DNA of 64,000 nucleotides from NCBI GenBank assembly GCA_020086605.1, contig JACBWW010000017.1:1094208-1158207 (forward strand), given 5' to 3'. Of the stretch, positions 12,201-27,200 are shown in pieces (position 1 is the stretch's first letter; each line of letters opens with the position of its first letter). The notes under the pieces are model-generated. The model was not told the DNA's origin. It made no database searches and saw only the letters and a list, made by a program, of their open reading frames with translations. A program made the translations under genes and the position numbers. The stretch comes from Lanius collurio. Lineage: Eukaryota; Chordata; Aves; Passeriformes; Laniidae.

Positions 12201-15200
12201 GTGGAACCAGGATTAGCTCTGGCTAGGTGCTTGTCCCGTAGGTTTGACAGCACAGATGTGGTCCAACTGACATGAGAGTCAGTGAGGACAGTAATTAATG
12301 CTTGACAAAGCCTGTTAAGTTCTGGAAACCCCACTGGTGCAGGTGTGGTGGGGCAAACAACATGCTCCCCAAAGTGCTGTTCATGGAGACACCAGTATTA
12401 CTCCCTGTTGTTCAAAGGATACTCTCATTGTCTGGGTTTGTATGGACAGATGATGCACAAGCTTAAGTTTAAATAGCCTGGCTGAAAAAATACCTTGTCA
12501 TTTTTTTACTGATTTTATAAGCATCCTGACTATAGTAAGCAAAATTAAATGCAGTAATTCTGGATAGAAGGAGTTACATAGCATAGGCTTGACAGATCAG
12601 TTCATTGTCCCACATTGCTTGCTCAGCTATCAAAGGTCTGATAATTACTGCTATATACATATTTTGAGGTGGTATGGAAAAGTAAGCTTTTGCTTTCCCT
12701 CTATTCTCATTGCTTCTCCATTTTAGATAGTTTTATTTGACTACATAAAACTTGCATTAAGAGTTAGTCAGTTAGGCTCTGGGGCTTTCTTTCCATTTAT
12801 ACAATTTTACTTTGAATAAATCAATAGATTGAGGCAGCTGTTCCATATTTCTGGTTGTTTCCATGGTTGAGTGTGCTCTATGGTTGATTTGAAAGATATT
12901 ATAATTTGATCTTTCAAGTCTCTTTAGGCGGTTTTCAGTAGAATCATTCTGTGAAGAAAGGGTTAATACTTCAATACCTATTTACATCTAGGGCTTTGCT
13001 CTGTTGAAGAGCCTAGTGGATAGATGTAAAGCTTATAAAAGAGTAATGACAAGACACTACACATAAAACAGACATAATGCTGTTGGAGCACAGCATCTCC
13101 TAAAGAACAGCTATAGCCTAGATTTGGAAATCATTACATGACTTCTTAATCTCACTGCTTCTATCCCCTTGATGAAAGTAAAATGTAATGAGCATTCTCT
13201 AATGGGTACTTGACTATATGTAGTGCTCCTGAAATGTGCCTGTAACTACTCAATGAAATGGTTATTGACAGATCAGGTTAGATCAGCATTACTAGAGAAA
13301 CTCTCACCACTGTACACCCATCCTAATGTCTTAAAGGTTGAAAGCTTTCTCCAGGTAGAAGCAACTGTAACCCCTATTATTTCCTAGAACAGAAGTCACG
13401 GAATGGTTGAGGTTGGCAGAGATGTGTTAAGGTGACCTAGTCCAGTGCCCCTGCTCAAACAGGACCACCTAGAACAGGGTGCCTAGGACTATATCCATGG
13501 TAGCTTTTGGATATCTCCAAGTATGGAACCTCCACAACATCTATGGATACCTTGTGCCAGTCACTCTGCCAGTAAAGGAGTGTTTCTTGATAGTCAGAGG
13601 GAATCTCCTCTGTTTTGATTTGTGTCCATTGCCTCTTGTCCTGTCACTGGGCAAAGAAAGGAACAGACCTGACTCCATCTTCTTCACACCCTCCCTTCAG
13701 GTATTAGTTCACATTGATCAGATCCCCCGCTAAGCATTCTCTTCTTGAGGCTGAGCAGTCCCAGCTCTCACTCTTTCCTCATAGGAGAGATGCTCCAGTC
13801 CCTTAATTATTCTAGTGGCCCTTTGCTGACTCTCTCCAGTAGCTCTCTGTCTTCTACTTGGAAGCCCAGAACTGGTCCCAGCACTGGAGATGTGCCTCAC
13901 TGGTGCTGAGGGGAAGGATCACCTTCCTCAACCTGATGGCAGTGCTTTACCTCACACAGCTCAGGATGCCATTTGCCCTCCTTGTGCCAGGGCACATTGC
14001 TGCTTCACACTCACTTTGGTGTCCACCAGGACCCCCAGGTCCTTCACCAGAAAGCTGGTCTCCAGACCATGCTGGGACAGGAGCTTCTTCCTGCACAGGT
14101 GCACGATTTGAATTTGCCCTTGGTGAACTTTATGAGGGCCCTGTCTGACCATTTTTCCAGGGATCCTCTGGATGGAACAACCCTCAGTCAGACCAGATGT
14201 TCCTCCCAGCCACTCGTCATTTCTGAAGAGATGCAAGAGCAGATGCCATCTAATGGCTTCCACTCTCTTTGTGATTTATGCTGCTACAGACAAGAGGGTA
14301 TCTAGCTTGTGGAATTCCTTTGTCAATGTACAGATGAGTTTTGATAGTCACCTAAAAGGAAATCAATTTAATGGAAAGAGACTGTTTTCCTCTCAAGATA
14401 ATGTGCCCAAGGACAAAAATTATTTCAGCCTGTAATCACTTCTAATCAATTCCATGTATTTTGTCATCTCTTAGGATGCAGGAAGTCAACAAATAGGCTT
14501 TTTGCTTGGAAGCTGTGGAGTTACTGTGGCCTTGACCAGCGACGCATGCCATAAAGGACTGCCTAAAAGCCCCACAGGGGAGATACCACAGTTTAAAGGT
14601 AAGCTAACCCTAGTTTATCGTGGCTCTCACTGGTCATTTACTACAAGTAATTGCACTTGTTTAGTGGCTGTGGGTGAGGGTCAGGCCCATGATGAAACAC
14701 TTGCCACAGGAGCAGCTGTGGCTGCTGGGACACCGCTGTCCTGGCAGGTCACTGCTGGCAGTGATGGCTGTGCCAGCCTCATGGATGGAGAGCAGCACCA
14801 GTACTCCCAATCCAGTTCTCTACTGGCTCAGCCAGGCTGCTGAGACCATCTGTGGCCACAAAAATTAAGCCAACAGACATAGGACTGTAGTAGATGAGAA
14901 GTATTCATATCATTTACTCCTTTAGTGAAGTGTAGGGACAGTAACTTCTGACAGGGGAGTGGTAATGAAACTGCTTGGGTCAGTAACAGCTTAAACTGCC
15001 CAGCCATTCCTTCAGGGACTGCCTAAAAATACCTCAATAGCTGTGTTAAGAAAGCAGTTGTGCAAAATCTTTCTCAGACTACACTGAGGTTCAAAGGAAG
15101 CAATGTTTATGTACTGGTGACACAGACCTTTCAAGAATAAAACTCTGGCAGGGAAGGCTTTTGTCTTGTCTTATGCAGCAGAAACCAACAAAAGCTGGCA

Positions 15201-18200
15201 TTTGTTTGTATCTCAGGCTGGCCAAAGCTGCTGTGGTTTGTCACAGAGTCCAAACACCTCTCTAAGCCTCCTCGTGACTGGTTCCCACACATCAAGGATG
15301 CCAACAATGACACAGCTTACATTGAGGTGAGTTAATGAAGATGCATCTTCTCCTTGAATCATTTCATATGGCACTTCTGGATTAGGTAAACATCATTATT
15401 CATTCCGTAGTCACAGAGGCAAAGAACATCCTGGTTTAGCCTGTTAATAAGTAATGTTTTCTAATAAATTCCACCAATACTGATTTCAGAAAAGTCAATG
15501 GAATGTTAAATTGCTTTTTGGGTATTTCTAAAATTAACATTTTTATGTGGTTGCTGCAGTATGATATTACATTTTCCTTGACCAGTCTTGATTCTGTTCG
15601 GTGTGAGCTTGCCCACTAGCCTTGGGATGGATAGAAGACAAGGTTCACAGTGAAGCATCAGTTCTCATATCACAACCTTCAGACCCTTTGAAAGAGAAAG
15701 AATTTTTTGTTCAGATGCTTGCCTGTCACTTACTGCTTTATGAGTCATACTCCCCACAACAGAACAGCATCAGGAAGGCAAAGTTAGCAATGCTTTTGAA
15801 TTTAATTTTCCTCCTTTTTTTCCTCCCATCATTTTCTCCCCCTTCTGCATAGACTCAAATGCTTTGAATTCAGTGGTGTTAGTATTGAATTTAAATGATT
15901 CTTCAAAGGGACTAAGTGCAAGTGAACAGACCAAAGGTGTTTCCTGTCTTTGTGCAGTCAGGATACTGAGCTAGAGAAGCAGAGATGTCTTCATTCTCAA
16001 TCTTGCTGATTATCTTAATCATGGGGAAAGATAAATGTTTAATTTATTATCTACCACTGATAATTCTCATACTCTTGCATAAAGTTACAAAAATTATTTC
16101 AGTAATCACCAATGGCCTCCTGCCTCTTTTCTGCTGCTTTCTCATGAGTCTCATATTCTTCTGATCAAAGAGTTTGTGTCTTTCAGACTGCATACATATA
16201 GATTACTATCACAGCACCCAGCAAGGGTTCTGCTGTCAGCTCTTATCATATGCCTGATAAGATGCAGAAGGGAGAAGCTTGGGTTTAGCGGTTGGCCTAT
16301 AAAATCTAACATGTAAACGCTGAACAGACTGAACTAGGTTGTTCTCTGCTAAATCTAGCCAGTCCATTAGTCATTGACATGATCAGAATTGCTAGAATTA
16401 TGTTTCCATAATGCCTGTTTTTAAACAGCATGTGGATTTCAGATATCAAGCCTGGGAAGCTTCAGTGGAAAGAGAAAGCCTATCTGAAAAAAATTCCTTT
16501 TTAACAAAGAGATGCCTCTAAAACTCCCCAGTACTGATGCCTTCTTAAAATAGAGTCATTAGATGTGTCCATCATACACCTGCAGAGGAAACACTTTAAA
16601 CATAGCTATTAAATAATGGAAATAGGGCAATTATTTCACATTGACTTTTCCTACTTATTTCATTTTAGTACAAAACATGTAAAGATGGAAGTGTGCTTGG
16701 GGTAACTGTGACAAGGATTGCACTGCTGACACACTGCCAAGCTCTGACCCAGGCATGTGGATACACAGAAGGTATGGAGTGCAATCCCCGTGTGTCATCC
16801 CTAAAATCAAGTGGGAATTGTAATTTATTTCTCATCAGTCTCCTGTCTTATCATTTACACAGTTCGGTGCCAAAAACTTCTAGGTTTAAAAACATGATTC
16901 TTTTTTCATTTGTTTCAGGAAATATGTTCATGTTTGAAATAACTATAGGAGAAGTACAAGTAATGTCTTAACCAATATAAATCCCCCAGTGGAGATTTAC
17001 TTTGAAACTTAACCTTTGAGGTCATCAGTCATGTTATACTGAAGCTTCCTTCCTTTGAGTGGGTTTGCCTTGGGTCAGTGCCATGCTCTAAAAAATAAAT
17101 TCTGCTTTGTTTTCATTGGACAGCTGAAACAATTGTGAATGTACTAGATTTCAAGAAGGATGTTGGTTTATGGCATGGAATTCTTACAGTAAGTATGTGT
17201 TTTTATTCTCTGTGAATATGTGAAAATAAACTAACCTAATATGCTTATTGCTATCACAAACTGGGATGTCCTACAGTTTCTTCTAATACAATTTTTTCTG
17301 CTTTGAAAGCAAAATAAATGTGATTTAAACCTATGATCTTCTCCTAGTGCACTTACCCATAACTGAGCATGATAAATATGTCAGAGTGTTTTTACGTATC
17401 ATGTCAAGTACTATGATCCCATTCTTATCACGTTATCTCACCAATATGTGATTTTGAGATCAAACTTTATAGCAGAAACAAATCAAATTAGTACTTGCCT
17501 CTGTAGGGTGTTGCAGTGTGCCCCCTAAGTTCCTTGTCCACGTCCTTACCATGTGACTCTGAGATATTCCTTTGTGTAAAGTGCAGGTACAGTTCAAAAT
17601 AGCCTGGACTTTCCTAGAAAGTGATGTGGTTGGCTGTTTACCCCAGTCCCACCCCTGGCATCCCCTTTCCCCTCCCCCTGACAAAAGGAACCTCACAGAG
17701 GCTCTGTCTCTTTTGGCTCTGGCTCCCCTTCTGATCAGATGTACCTCATCTCCTGGACAAGGGAATAAATGATTCTAGGAACATAGCTGGAGTCTGAGCT
17801 ATATTTCATCTCTTTGCCCCTGCTCCTGTGAGTGGCTAACAGCCAGCACTAGCTCATTGGAGCTGCCTAGCTGTGGGATTTCTAAGCTGTCTTTAGGTGG
17901 TTTGGGATATTCCAAGGCATATAGTGGCAAGCTTACCCACAAAAGTAGGCAGTGTACAAACTACGAAATTCCTAGAGTAGAGATATGATCCAATGGCATA
18001 GTTCTATTGCCCCTGACTAGTGCCCCTGTCAAAACTCCCACCAACAGATATTTTTGCAAACATTGAAGCATTCCCAATACTTTAAATTGCATTAATTTTG
18101 TACTGGGTGTTGGAATGTCTTCCTCAATTGACATGGGAGACAACTGGCATATTTTTAAGGATTGCTTCTAAAGATGCTGTTGCAATCAGTGACAGATAAA

Positions 18201-21200
18201 ATGTTTGCTATTCACTGATCATTTTAAGAACAGATGTCAAGTGCTGAAGGGTCATTGTTTGAGGGTCCCATGATTTTGGGAGTCCCTATGATTCCCGGTG
18301 ATCTGTTTTTCCCATGCAGTGTTATACAGTTCCTACAATCAAAGTGCAGCAATAACATTTCTTAAGCAGAAATGATTTGGCTTAACACCCATAAGTATCT
18401 CATGTTAAAAAACCATCTTTATCACTGGTTGAAAGCAAGTGTCTAATAGAGCTTTTCTGTGTCTTCCTTTGCTATTAATCTTGTTCTGAACTTCATTTTT
18501 TCATTACTTGCCTGTAAGTGCTTTTCCTGTACCTATGCTTGTGCCAGACTGAAAGGAGAACTATCTTTTGCAGTTCCCAAGTGTTTAGATGACTAATCCA
18601 CTGGGACACTTGACCTTTCTTAAACCTAGGTTTTCCAAAACAAATACTGTATTTAACCTGAGCTGCTATGAGGGGAGGTGTGTTGCCCTCAGGAGATATT
18701 TCTAAATGGTAACAGAAGTAAAGCAGCAGCTTATTTACAGGCTGTTTGTTTAACACTGAGAAATCACTGATGCAATTGATGGGCTCAGACTGAGACATCA
18801 GTTTTGGATTTGTCATTGGTTTCATTCAGCTGCTTTTTCTAAACTTCCTGGAACTTTTCATGACCTTGCTGAAAATACTGGAATTAGCTCACCCAGAGAG
18901 GGACTAAAACCTCCTTCATTTATTTTCTGCTAAAATAAATTGATCTCTGCTTAGTCTAGGGTTTCAATTTCTTTGTCTACTGTCTTTTAAATAATTTGTG
19001 CCCCACTATGATTGGTAGCTTTTAGTCTTCCTGGAGATGGATTTCTGTAGACACATATCGTGCTGCTTGAGCTTTTTAGTGCAGTGTTCATATATATGGC
19101 AGTTTATCAGGCTTAGGGATAATGTGGGCCTGCACAGCAAACATGCAGACATTCTTCACCCAATGGTTTTTTAGATTTTTTTGGTACTTATAGTGAACCA
19201 CTTTAAGTATGAATAGAAAGAAAATGTTTCTTTTCCATACTGCTTGAAAATTATGGTCTGATTTGTCTAAATCATTAAGCTTTAATTAAAACACTGGAAA
19301 TGGATATCTTTTTCATCTTAATGTAGGTAGCTAGATAGGAAAAGATGAATGCCAGCACTGACAATAAAATAAGCACAGTGTGATTTGCATAGATGCCCCT
19401 GCCCATAACACAATATAAGTAGTTACCACAATTTTTGTCTGAAACCCTTTTATTTTTTTGATTTCAGAGTGTCATGAACATGATGCATGTTATAAGTATT
19501 CCATACTCCTTAATGAAAGTGAATCCACTGTCATGGATACAAAAAGTCTGTCAGTACAAAGGTAAGGAACAAGAATATAAAAAAGTTTGCTTGATAGTCA
19601 AAATCCAAAGTGCAAATTGATAACACATCCCATCTGTCTAGCTTTTATGTGGTGTGTTAGTAATTTTGTCATTGTTACTGCAGCAAAAGTTGCCTGTGTG
19701 AAGTCCAGGGACATGCACTGGGCATTGGTGGCACATCGAGACCAGAGGGACATCAACCTCTCCTCGCTGCGGATGCTGATAGTGGCTGATGGTGCAAACC
19801 CATGTAAGTTCTGCTGCTCCACTTCAGGAGAGAACAGCAAAGGGGTTTCTGTCTTGCATTTAAAGTTTCAATCTTCAGCTGTCTTAGCTAAAATATTTGC
19901 AAAATACACCGTTTGTCTGCTACAAACTGTGTGACATTTATGGAAACAGTAACCAACTTGGGATTTTTTTCAAAATATGTTTTTCATTAGCTCATCTTGA
20001 AACAAACTTGATATTCCATATAATGCAAATTTTAAAAATCTACGTTTTTTGAACATTGTAGTCATGTGTAAAGACTGATGCTATAAAGTTGAAGCAATGA
20101 AGACCTTAAGCTATAGAAAAGATCAGAACATTTCCTCTGATTGATGATTCTCAGATGCAGAAGTAACTGAGAATTTTAGGGAATACTTATGCTACTCTAG
20201 AGAAACACATCTGAATCACTTCATGACAATTAACAGCATGAGCTATTTCTCTGTATTATTTAAGATACACGTGTACAGGTGTTCTACTTGTTTGTAGTAG
20301 TTTAGTAGTTTGCTTGGAATTTCTGAATTAAATCCTTAATTTCCCTCATCCTAAAAGAGAACACTGGAATGAAATTTATATTAGAAATCTAGCAGTAATG
20401 GCTTTTCTATGTAGGCAAAATGAAAAGATATAATGTTCAAAATTTAGTCTTTATTCCCTGTATGCATATGTACAATTGCATATACATATATATATGTAGT
20501 TGTAGCAGCTACGATGTATTTCCCAGTGGACATGGATCCTTTTAAAATTATTTCTCCTGAAAAGCCTATCTATTAAATATTAAATTTGTAGCTTGAATAG
20601 CATCACTTCAGGAATTATTTTTCTCCTCTGATTTTTTTTTTAATTTTTTTTTTTCTTTACCCCAGGGTCCATTTCTTCCTGTGATGCATTTCTCAATGTC
20701 TTCCAAAGTAAGGGTCTAAGGCAGGAGGTCATTTGTCCCTGTGCTAGTTCACCAGAAGCTCTCACTGTCGCTATTCGAAGGTACGTGTTACACCAGTGGA
20801 AATACTGAATGTGTACATGGGGTAATTTGAAAGGAGAAAAAAAAAAGAGAAAATTATTCAAGTCTGAATCTGCATATTTAACTTCTACATGATATGTATA
20901 TTTTGCAATTTATGTCCAAGGAAGACATACAAGAAGAATTTTTAGAGTAATGATTTAATGTCAGAATGCTTTATGGTTCCCATTGCTATAATTGTATCTA
21001 ACTTTAAATTAAATAAATTGAAATGCAAAAGCAAATTCAGTAAATAAAAATGTAAAAATGCTGCTGTAAGTATATAATTAATTAAAATGTGAGAATTAAG
21101 TGGAATTGCCATCAAGGAAAATCATATTCTTAAGTAGTCTGTTTAAAGAGAATTATGACATTCTGCAGGTTGTTTTTGGCTGACAGGCACTTTTTAACCA

Positions 21201-24200
21201 TTCATAGACTCAATAATCATCTGGAAATGCTCTTTAAATCTGAAGGATTTGTGCTTAGAAATAAAATAGATAAATTCCACCAAAACTGCTGAATGCTACT
21301 AAAACTGTTAAGCCTTATGTATATACAATCACAGGATTGTTCAGGTTGGAAAAGACCTTTAAGATCATTGAACACAAACATTAACCCAGCACTGCCAAGC
21401 CTTCATTAAACTGTCCCTGTGCCACTTCCACACCTCTTCTAAATACCCAAGCATGGTGTCTCAGCCTCTTCCCTGGGCAGCCTCTTCCAATGCTTCATGA
21501 CCCTTTGGGTGAAGAAATTTTTCCTAATATCCTGTCTAAACCTCCCCTGGCACAATTTGAGGCCATTTCCTCTTGTCCTGTCACTTGTTACTTGGTAGAA
21601 GAGATGCACCTGGCTGCACCCTCCTTTCAGGGAGTTGTAGGGAGCAATAAGTTCCCCTCTGAGCCTCCTTTTCTCCAGGCTGAGCCACCCCAGCATCTGC
21701 AGCTTCTCATGAAACTTAACCAGCAAACTCCTGTCAGGAGTGCTGTAGCACCCAGTAAAAGGTGTAGGTATTGTCTGTTTTGGCAGAGTTCTCCAGAAAT
21801 TGTACCTTGAACAGTAAGCACTTTGTTTTTAAGTTCATATTTCTGCAGCCAATTGTAATTGTTTCACATGTTAGAACATGCAGTATAAACGTGTAAAGCA
21901 CTAAAATAGCATTAAGTAAAATACTTCCTGCCACAAATTCTTAAATACGCTGTCCAAGTGAAATTTAACTAGATTTTCAATTAGCTTTCCAACAGAACAT
22001 TACAGGAAGAAGGACATGAGGCCAAGAATGTGGTTGACTTTCAGCCACCTCATTATTAGTTTAAAACATCTGAAAGCAATCCATCAGGGACTTACCCTGT
22101 TCAGGTTAGTTGTCTTTCTGTGAACTACAGGACTTCAGAGAGCCCTTCATTCAGCTGCATCAGCCTGTTCTCAGCTTTACACCAAGAAGTACCAAGTGTC
22201 TTTCCCTTAGATGAATTTCCCTGCCATGGGCTGTGCAGGCCTTTGCTCCCTTGGAATGAGCTCTTGCTTTTAAGTTCAGAGAGGAGGTGAATGGGCAGCA
22301 GGCATTGCTTGTGCTGAGCACTGAGCAGGTTTTTAATTTCCTGGGTTAGCCCTGGAAAATTTGGCCCAAATCACAGGTTATAAAGTGGGAGAACTTCATA
22401 ATGGCGTGGCTGATGTGCCCTTTGTAGATGTAAGGTCGGTGCCTGTAGCCCTCTGAAGCACTAAAAATTCATTTCCAAGTTAACTAGCATTGAGAGCTTA
22501 CAAAAAAAGTTTTTAGCACATAACATTGAGGATAATTCAAAATAAAAAAAAGGCATTTTTATCTTCAGTGCATTGCTGTGTAATTACAGAGCAGTTCCTA
22601 CTGCAGTGAATGTTACTGAACACATATCTCCTTTTTTTTTTGGAAGTCTGTTTAATGGTAGGATAATGCTTGGGAGATGTAGCATTTTTCATTTTGTTCA
22701 AGCCATCTCCACTGACAGTAAAGTCATTATCATACAAGTTCCAAAGAGTTACTGCTGAAGTATGCATTAAAATGATTCCCTGCAGAGCAGAGATCCAGAG
22801 AACTCCCTGTTAATGTTCTGGCTTTCAAAATCTGTGGTGTATTTTTACTGAACTTCCTATGAGGAAGAGTAACAAAACCAGTTCTCAGCTGAAATACCCT
22901 TATACCTTAGAGAAAGACAGTAATAGACTCGAGGTACTTCAGCCTCAGAGCTGAATCACAAAGCCTAATATTCAAAGGGATGTGTCATGCAAATAATTCA
23001 TGTTATTCCCCTTTGGTTTATTGCATGTTAGTCTGAACCCACTTGCTTAAGGGAATGCAGAAGTTTAAGGAGAGGGTTTTTTTCCCATTTAAATGGCTGG
23101 CAAAAAGCAGTGGTCAAATAGATTGTATCTGTAAATGGTAGTAGGAGCTGCTCTCAAAATGTTTTGTGTGATAGGTAGTGCAGGAAAATGGATGTGATGA
23201 AAGTCCAGATGGCCTCTGCTTCTGGAAGTCTGTGAGAAGCTGTGTGTGCCTGCAGGAGACCTTTCTTCTCATAAGCACAAAATGTGTGTTTTGGGGAGGA
23301 GGGATGAGAGAAAGTTGATCAATAATGTCACTGAAAGTTCCTTTTACATGATGGGAGTGTTATTTATCACAGGTGCTTGTTTACTAGTGCCATTTGTTAT
23401 GCTCTAATGCATTTTCAAGTGTGCTCACATCCTTCTTTGTTGACAATGTCACTTGAGAAATGTGTCTCGTAAAACCTATTAATTGAAATTTATAGAGCCC
23501 GTCAGGGCAAGGCTTACATGAGCAGGACTGGCTTAGGCCCATCTAGTATTTCAAGCACTGTAGAGGAGAAATGTCATTTCAAAGGACATTATCTGTTAAA
23601 AAATAGTTGTGTTGTGATGGAGTATTTGGGAAAAATGCAGAATTGTGAATTAAATATTGGCTGTTTTATCCATCCTGCAAAGAGCTGGAGTCTGCTGTTC
23701 ATGGATGCATCATCTGAACTTGAATCAGCACCATGTCACCTCCCAGTTTTGCATGTTAAAATGCAGGACAATGCGAGTGTCCTTCAAGACATGAAAAGCT
23801 CTGACATATTCCCCTGATTTGGTAACTTGCATATGTCAACATTCATTTACTCAAGCCCCACTCTCCATAGGTATATTTGTATCCACTGGTGCAGCAGGTG
23901 GTTTTATACTGAAACAAGCTGACAGGCAGCTTGTGTTTATGCTGTGGAATCTTACAGCACGTAGACAATGAATCTGAGCAAACTGAGAAGCTGCACCCAC
24001 AACATTTTGACCATGACTGATGAAAGCATAATTCATTTTAATTTTCATGTGGTAAGTTAGAATAGGAAGAATTCAATTATTTGCACTAAAATGAAGATGG
24101 TAAAGTCCTTGTCTCTTCTCCAGATACTTGACAGTAAATCTATGCCAGGGTGCCTCAAAATAGATAACATGTTGAATTTATTAAGTTATTTACTGAGCAG

Positions 24201-27200
24201 TTCCCAATATTTGTAGTGCAGTTTCCTTACACATTGTCTGCACCATCTTTCAGTCTTTTAAAAATGAGGTAAAAGGTCTTTACTTGGGTGGTAAAGCAAT
24301 CTTTATAAATTTATCTGAGAATTAAATACAAGCTGTTTTGGGTAAGTGTTAGGTGTTACTTGCATGTCAGCAGCCCCATATATGTGGGTGGGTACTGAAC
24401 GAGAGAGGTAACAGATGTAATTACTTAGAAATGACGGAAAACCAGGATTTTATCAGGCCTAATAGCAAGGGAAAAGAAGGTGAAATTTCAAACTCTGAAA
24501 CAGAGGAGTTTTTACAGTATTAGTCCATTAAGCACAAGTAAATGTTTGCAGCTGCCTGATGGTGCACTGATGCTCTAACCCATGTTTGTAGGCCAACAGA
24601 TGACAGCAACCAGCCACCAGGAAGAGGAGTTCTGTCCATGCATGGTCTCACTTATGGAGTGATTCGAGTGGACTCTGAAGAAAAGCTGTCCGTCCTGACT
24701 GTCCAGGATGTTGGCTTAGTGATGCCAGGAGGTGAGAAACTTCCTTTAAAACTGAATATGTGTCATCAATTTAAGTAATTGGCAGTAGAAAGTCACAGGT
24801 GAGCATACTTTGTTGCTGGACTACAAGCTTGGGGACTACAAGCTCCTTGAAAACATTTTAGTCCAAAAGCATTACCTTACAAAACTTCATGGTCTGGATT
24901 TCTTGTCTGCATTTACCTCAGTGTCTGTCTGTGCTTTCATTAGCAGCATGTGTTAATCAGCCTGCCACCACATCAGAACATCTGTTCCTTAACTCTGAGA
25001 TGCTGGCAGAGAAAATAAGGAAGTTAAAGTACTGTGGCTATAAATATCCATAAGTCCGACCAAGATAAAAGATTTCGGTAGGAAAAGTTTTCATAGCCTG
25101 TGCTAAGGATCAACAAAATTGCTATCTGAAAGCTTACAGAATGTTTTCCCAAGGTCTTGTGCTATCACTCAGTTATTATATAGAGGAGGTATGACTGAAA
25201 AGTTAAAAGTTGATAAATTCAAACTGAAAACAGTGCTTCAGAAGAGGAAGATTACAGTTTTCCTAAGACAGTTACACTTTAAATGAGATGCTGTGGATAC
25301 TAGAAAAGGCTAATACTGTAGTTTTTCATAAGAGAATGCTTTTTATGGACCAAAGCAATAAAACATAATGGTGCACCTTATAAAATTTCAGTTGAACAAC
25401 TTAAAATAAAGGAAAAATACCATTGGTTGTTGTTTAATAGCTGTCATACAAGATAGTACAATAGATATGCCATCTTGCACTTCATATTATGTTCTGATAG
25501 TTTTAATGAAAATGCATGCTCCTGTTTATCCTCTGAGAGAAAGGTCACTAAAGATTCTGTACACTTGTACTTAAAAGATGTGTTGATTCCTTTCTACTTT
25601 CCCATGATCATCATATCCTCTTTGCAACTACAGAACCTGCCAATGCTGTACACCAACTCTGCAGATTATAGCTAAAGCAGCATTCCTGATTCTTGCTCAA
25701 ATGGTTGACATGAAATAGTGCTTCTTTCTCAGACCTAGTGTTTTCTAATCCCTCCTGTCTAGCTCCTGCTGCCTCTGCAGGCCTGTAAGACCAGACAGAG
25801 GGAGTCTGAGCTCTGATAAATTCTCAGTGAAACAACCACATCAGTCTGCTGGAATATCTTGATCTTTCATATGGTATTAGTTGCTACTTTCTGAGAGGTG
25901 GATTTTGTGGTTGTCTGCCTCCCTAGCTGTATAGTAATTATCAAGGGCTCCATTAGGGTATTTCATTTTGCACTGACTGAGGCAAATCCGATTTTCAGTA
26001 TGCAAAGCTGGGAACACAATCACATTTCACAGCACTATTACAGATGAGCTGCAGTTTCAGAGAGCAAAGCAAATAGGTATTGTTATCAATGTAAAGACTG
26101 AGTTTACATGAAGATCCTTGCATTCTTTATATAGATATTATTTATAATATAAAACCACTTGCAATGTTGAACACCATAATGTTCAAGAAACTGATTGTTA
26201 GACATCAGCCTACATGTAATTAATTTATTCATATCAGCTCCACCATGACGTCTTTCCCACAGCATTTATGTTATTCTGTGGTTCATTTTATAGTATTTTA
26301 TGAATTCCTTTCTTCTCCCTCTAGCTATAATGTGTTCAGTGAAGCCAGATGGAATTCCTCAGCTCTGTAAAACAGATGAAATAGGAGAACTTTGTGTATG
26401 TGCTATTGCAACGGGTACATCATATTATGGACTCTCGGGCATGACCAAAAATACTTTTGAGGTAAGTTGACCAAAAAATGCTGTACAAATTCCTTCCTTT
26501 TGAACTTTTTCTGTTTCAAGGTAATATTTGACATAAAATATTGATAGTAACAATATAAGAATAGGAATATTAATCAATAGTGCTTGTGGCTTGGGACCTG
26601 TATTCTAGCCAGATAACCTGCACTGAAGCCCATTTCATTAAGTGCAGTAGTAGATCTTTATGGGAGTTTAGTTTTGGCTCTGAAGAGCTTTTACTTTAAT
26701 TTTCAACAAAGATACCAGGAGCTGAAAAAATCAGGTGGAAAGCAGTAAGAAAGACTAAGTTCAAAAGGTAATATTGTACAAGTTTATGTGCAGAATTTGA
26801 TTATGGCAAACACTAAGAAAGCTTCTGAGTATCTCTAGAAAGCAATTTTCAACTTTTCCCCTGCACTTCCAGCATTAAGGTTTGTATTTATACAGAATCC
26901 TGACAGATGTATCTTCAAGAGAGGTATCTGAAGAGCAAAGAAACCTTCTCCTGATGAGTCTCCACCCACTTTTGTTTGAATTGCCTTAGGTGAAGGCCTC
27001 TTGGCTTTGTGGAATCTGATTTCTGACTCCAATGCACACAGCTGTACTGATAGCTCTGTAGTACCTGCTCACTTGTTATCATTAACTTCTGCTGAAGACA
27101 GTGTGAAAGGCCAGACAAATTAGAGAAAAAGTAAAAAAAAATTGATTTTTAAGCTACAATCCTTTTCTCATTTAATATTTAAGGCAAAAATTAACACAAA

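Larger units (their letters stand above)
4225..14474 (+). other. DIP2A: DIP2A intron, 10,250 nt
   Basis: This is the longest intron in the window. It contains a polypurine tract (5626-5716), an AT-rich low-complexity stretch (6441-6513), a stem-loop candidate (12981-13030) and a CR1 fragment (about 13395-14200). Apart from these I see only unique, AT-rich intronic sequence. Confidence 0.9.

Noticed and set aside
13479..14435. Several plus-strand open frames between 13.5 and 14.4 kb.
   Set aside because: They are reverse-strand shadows of the CR1 fragment.
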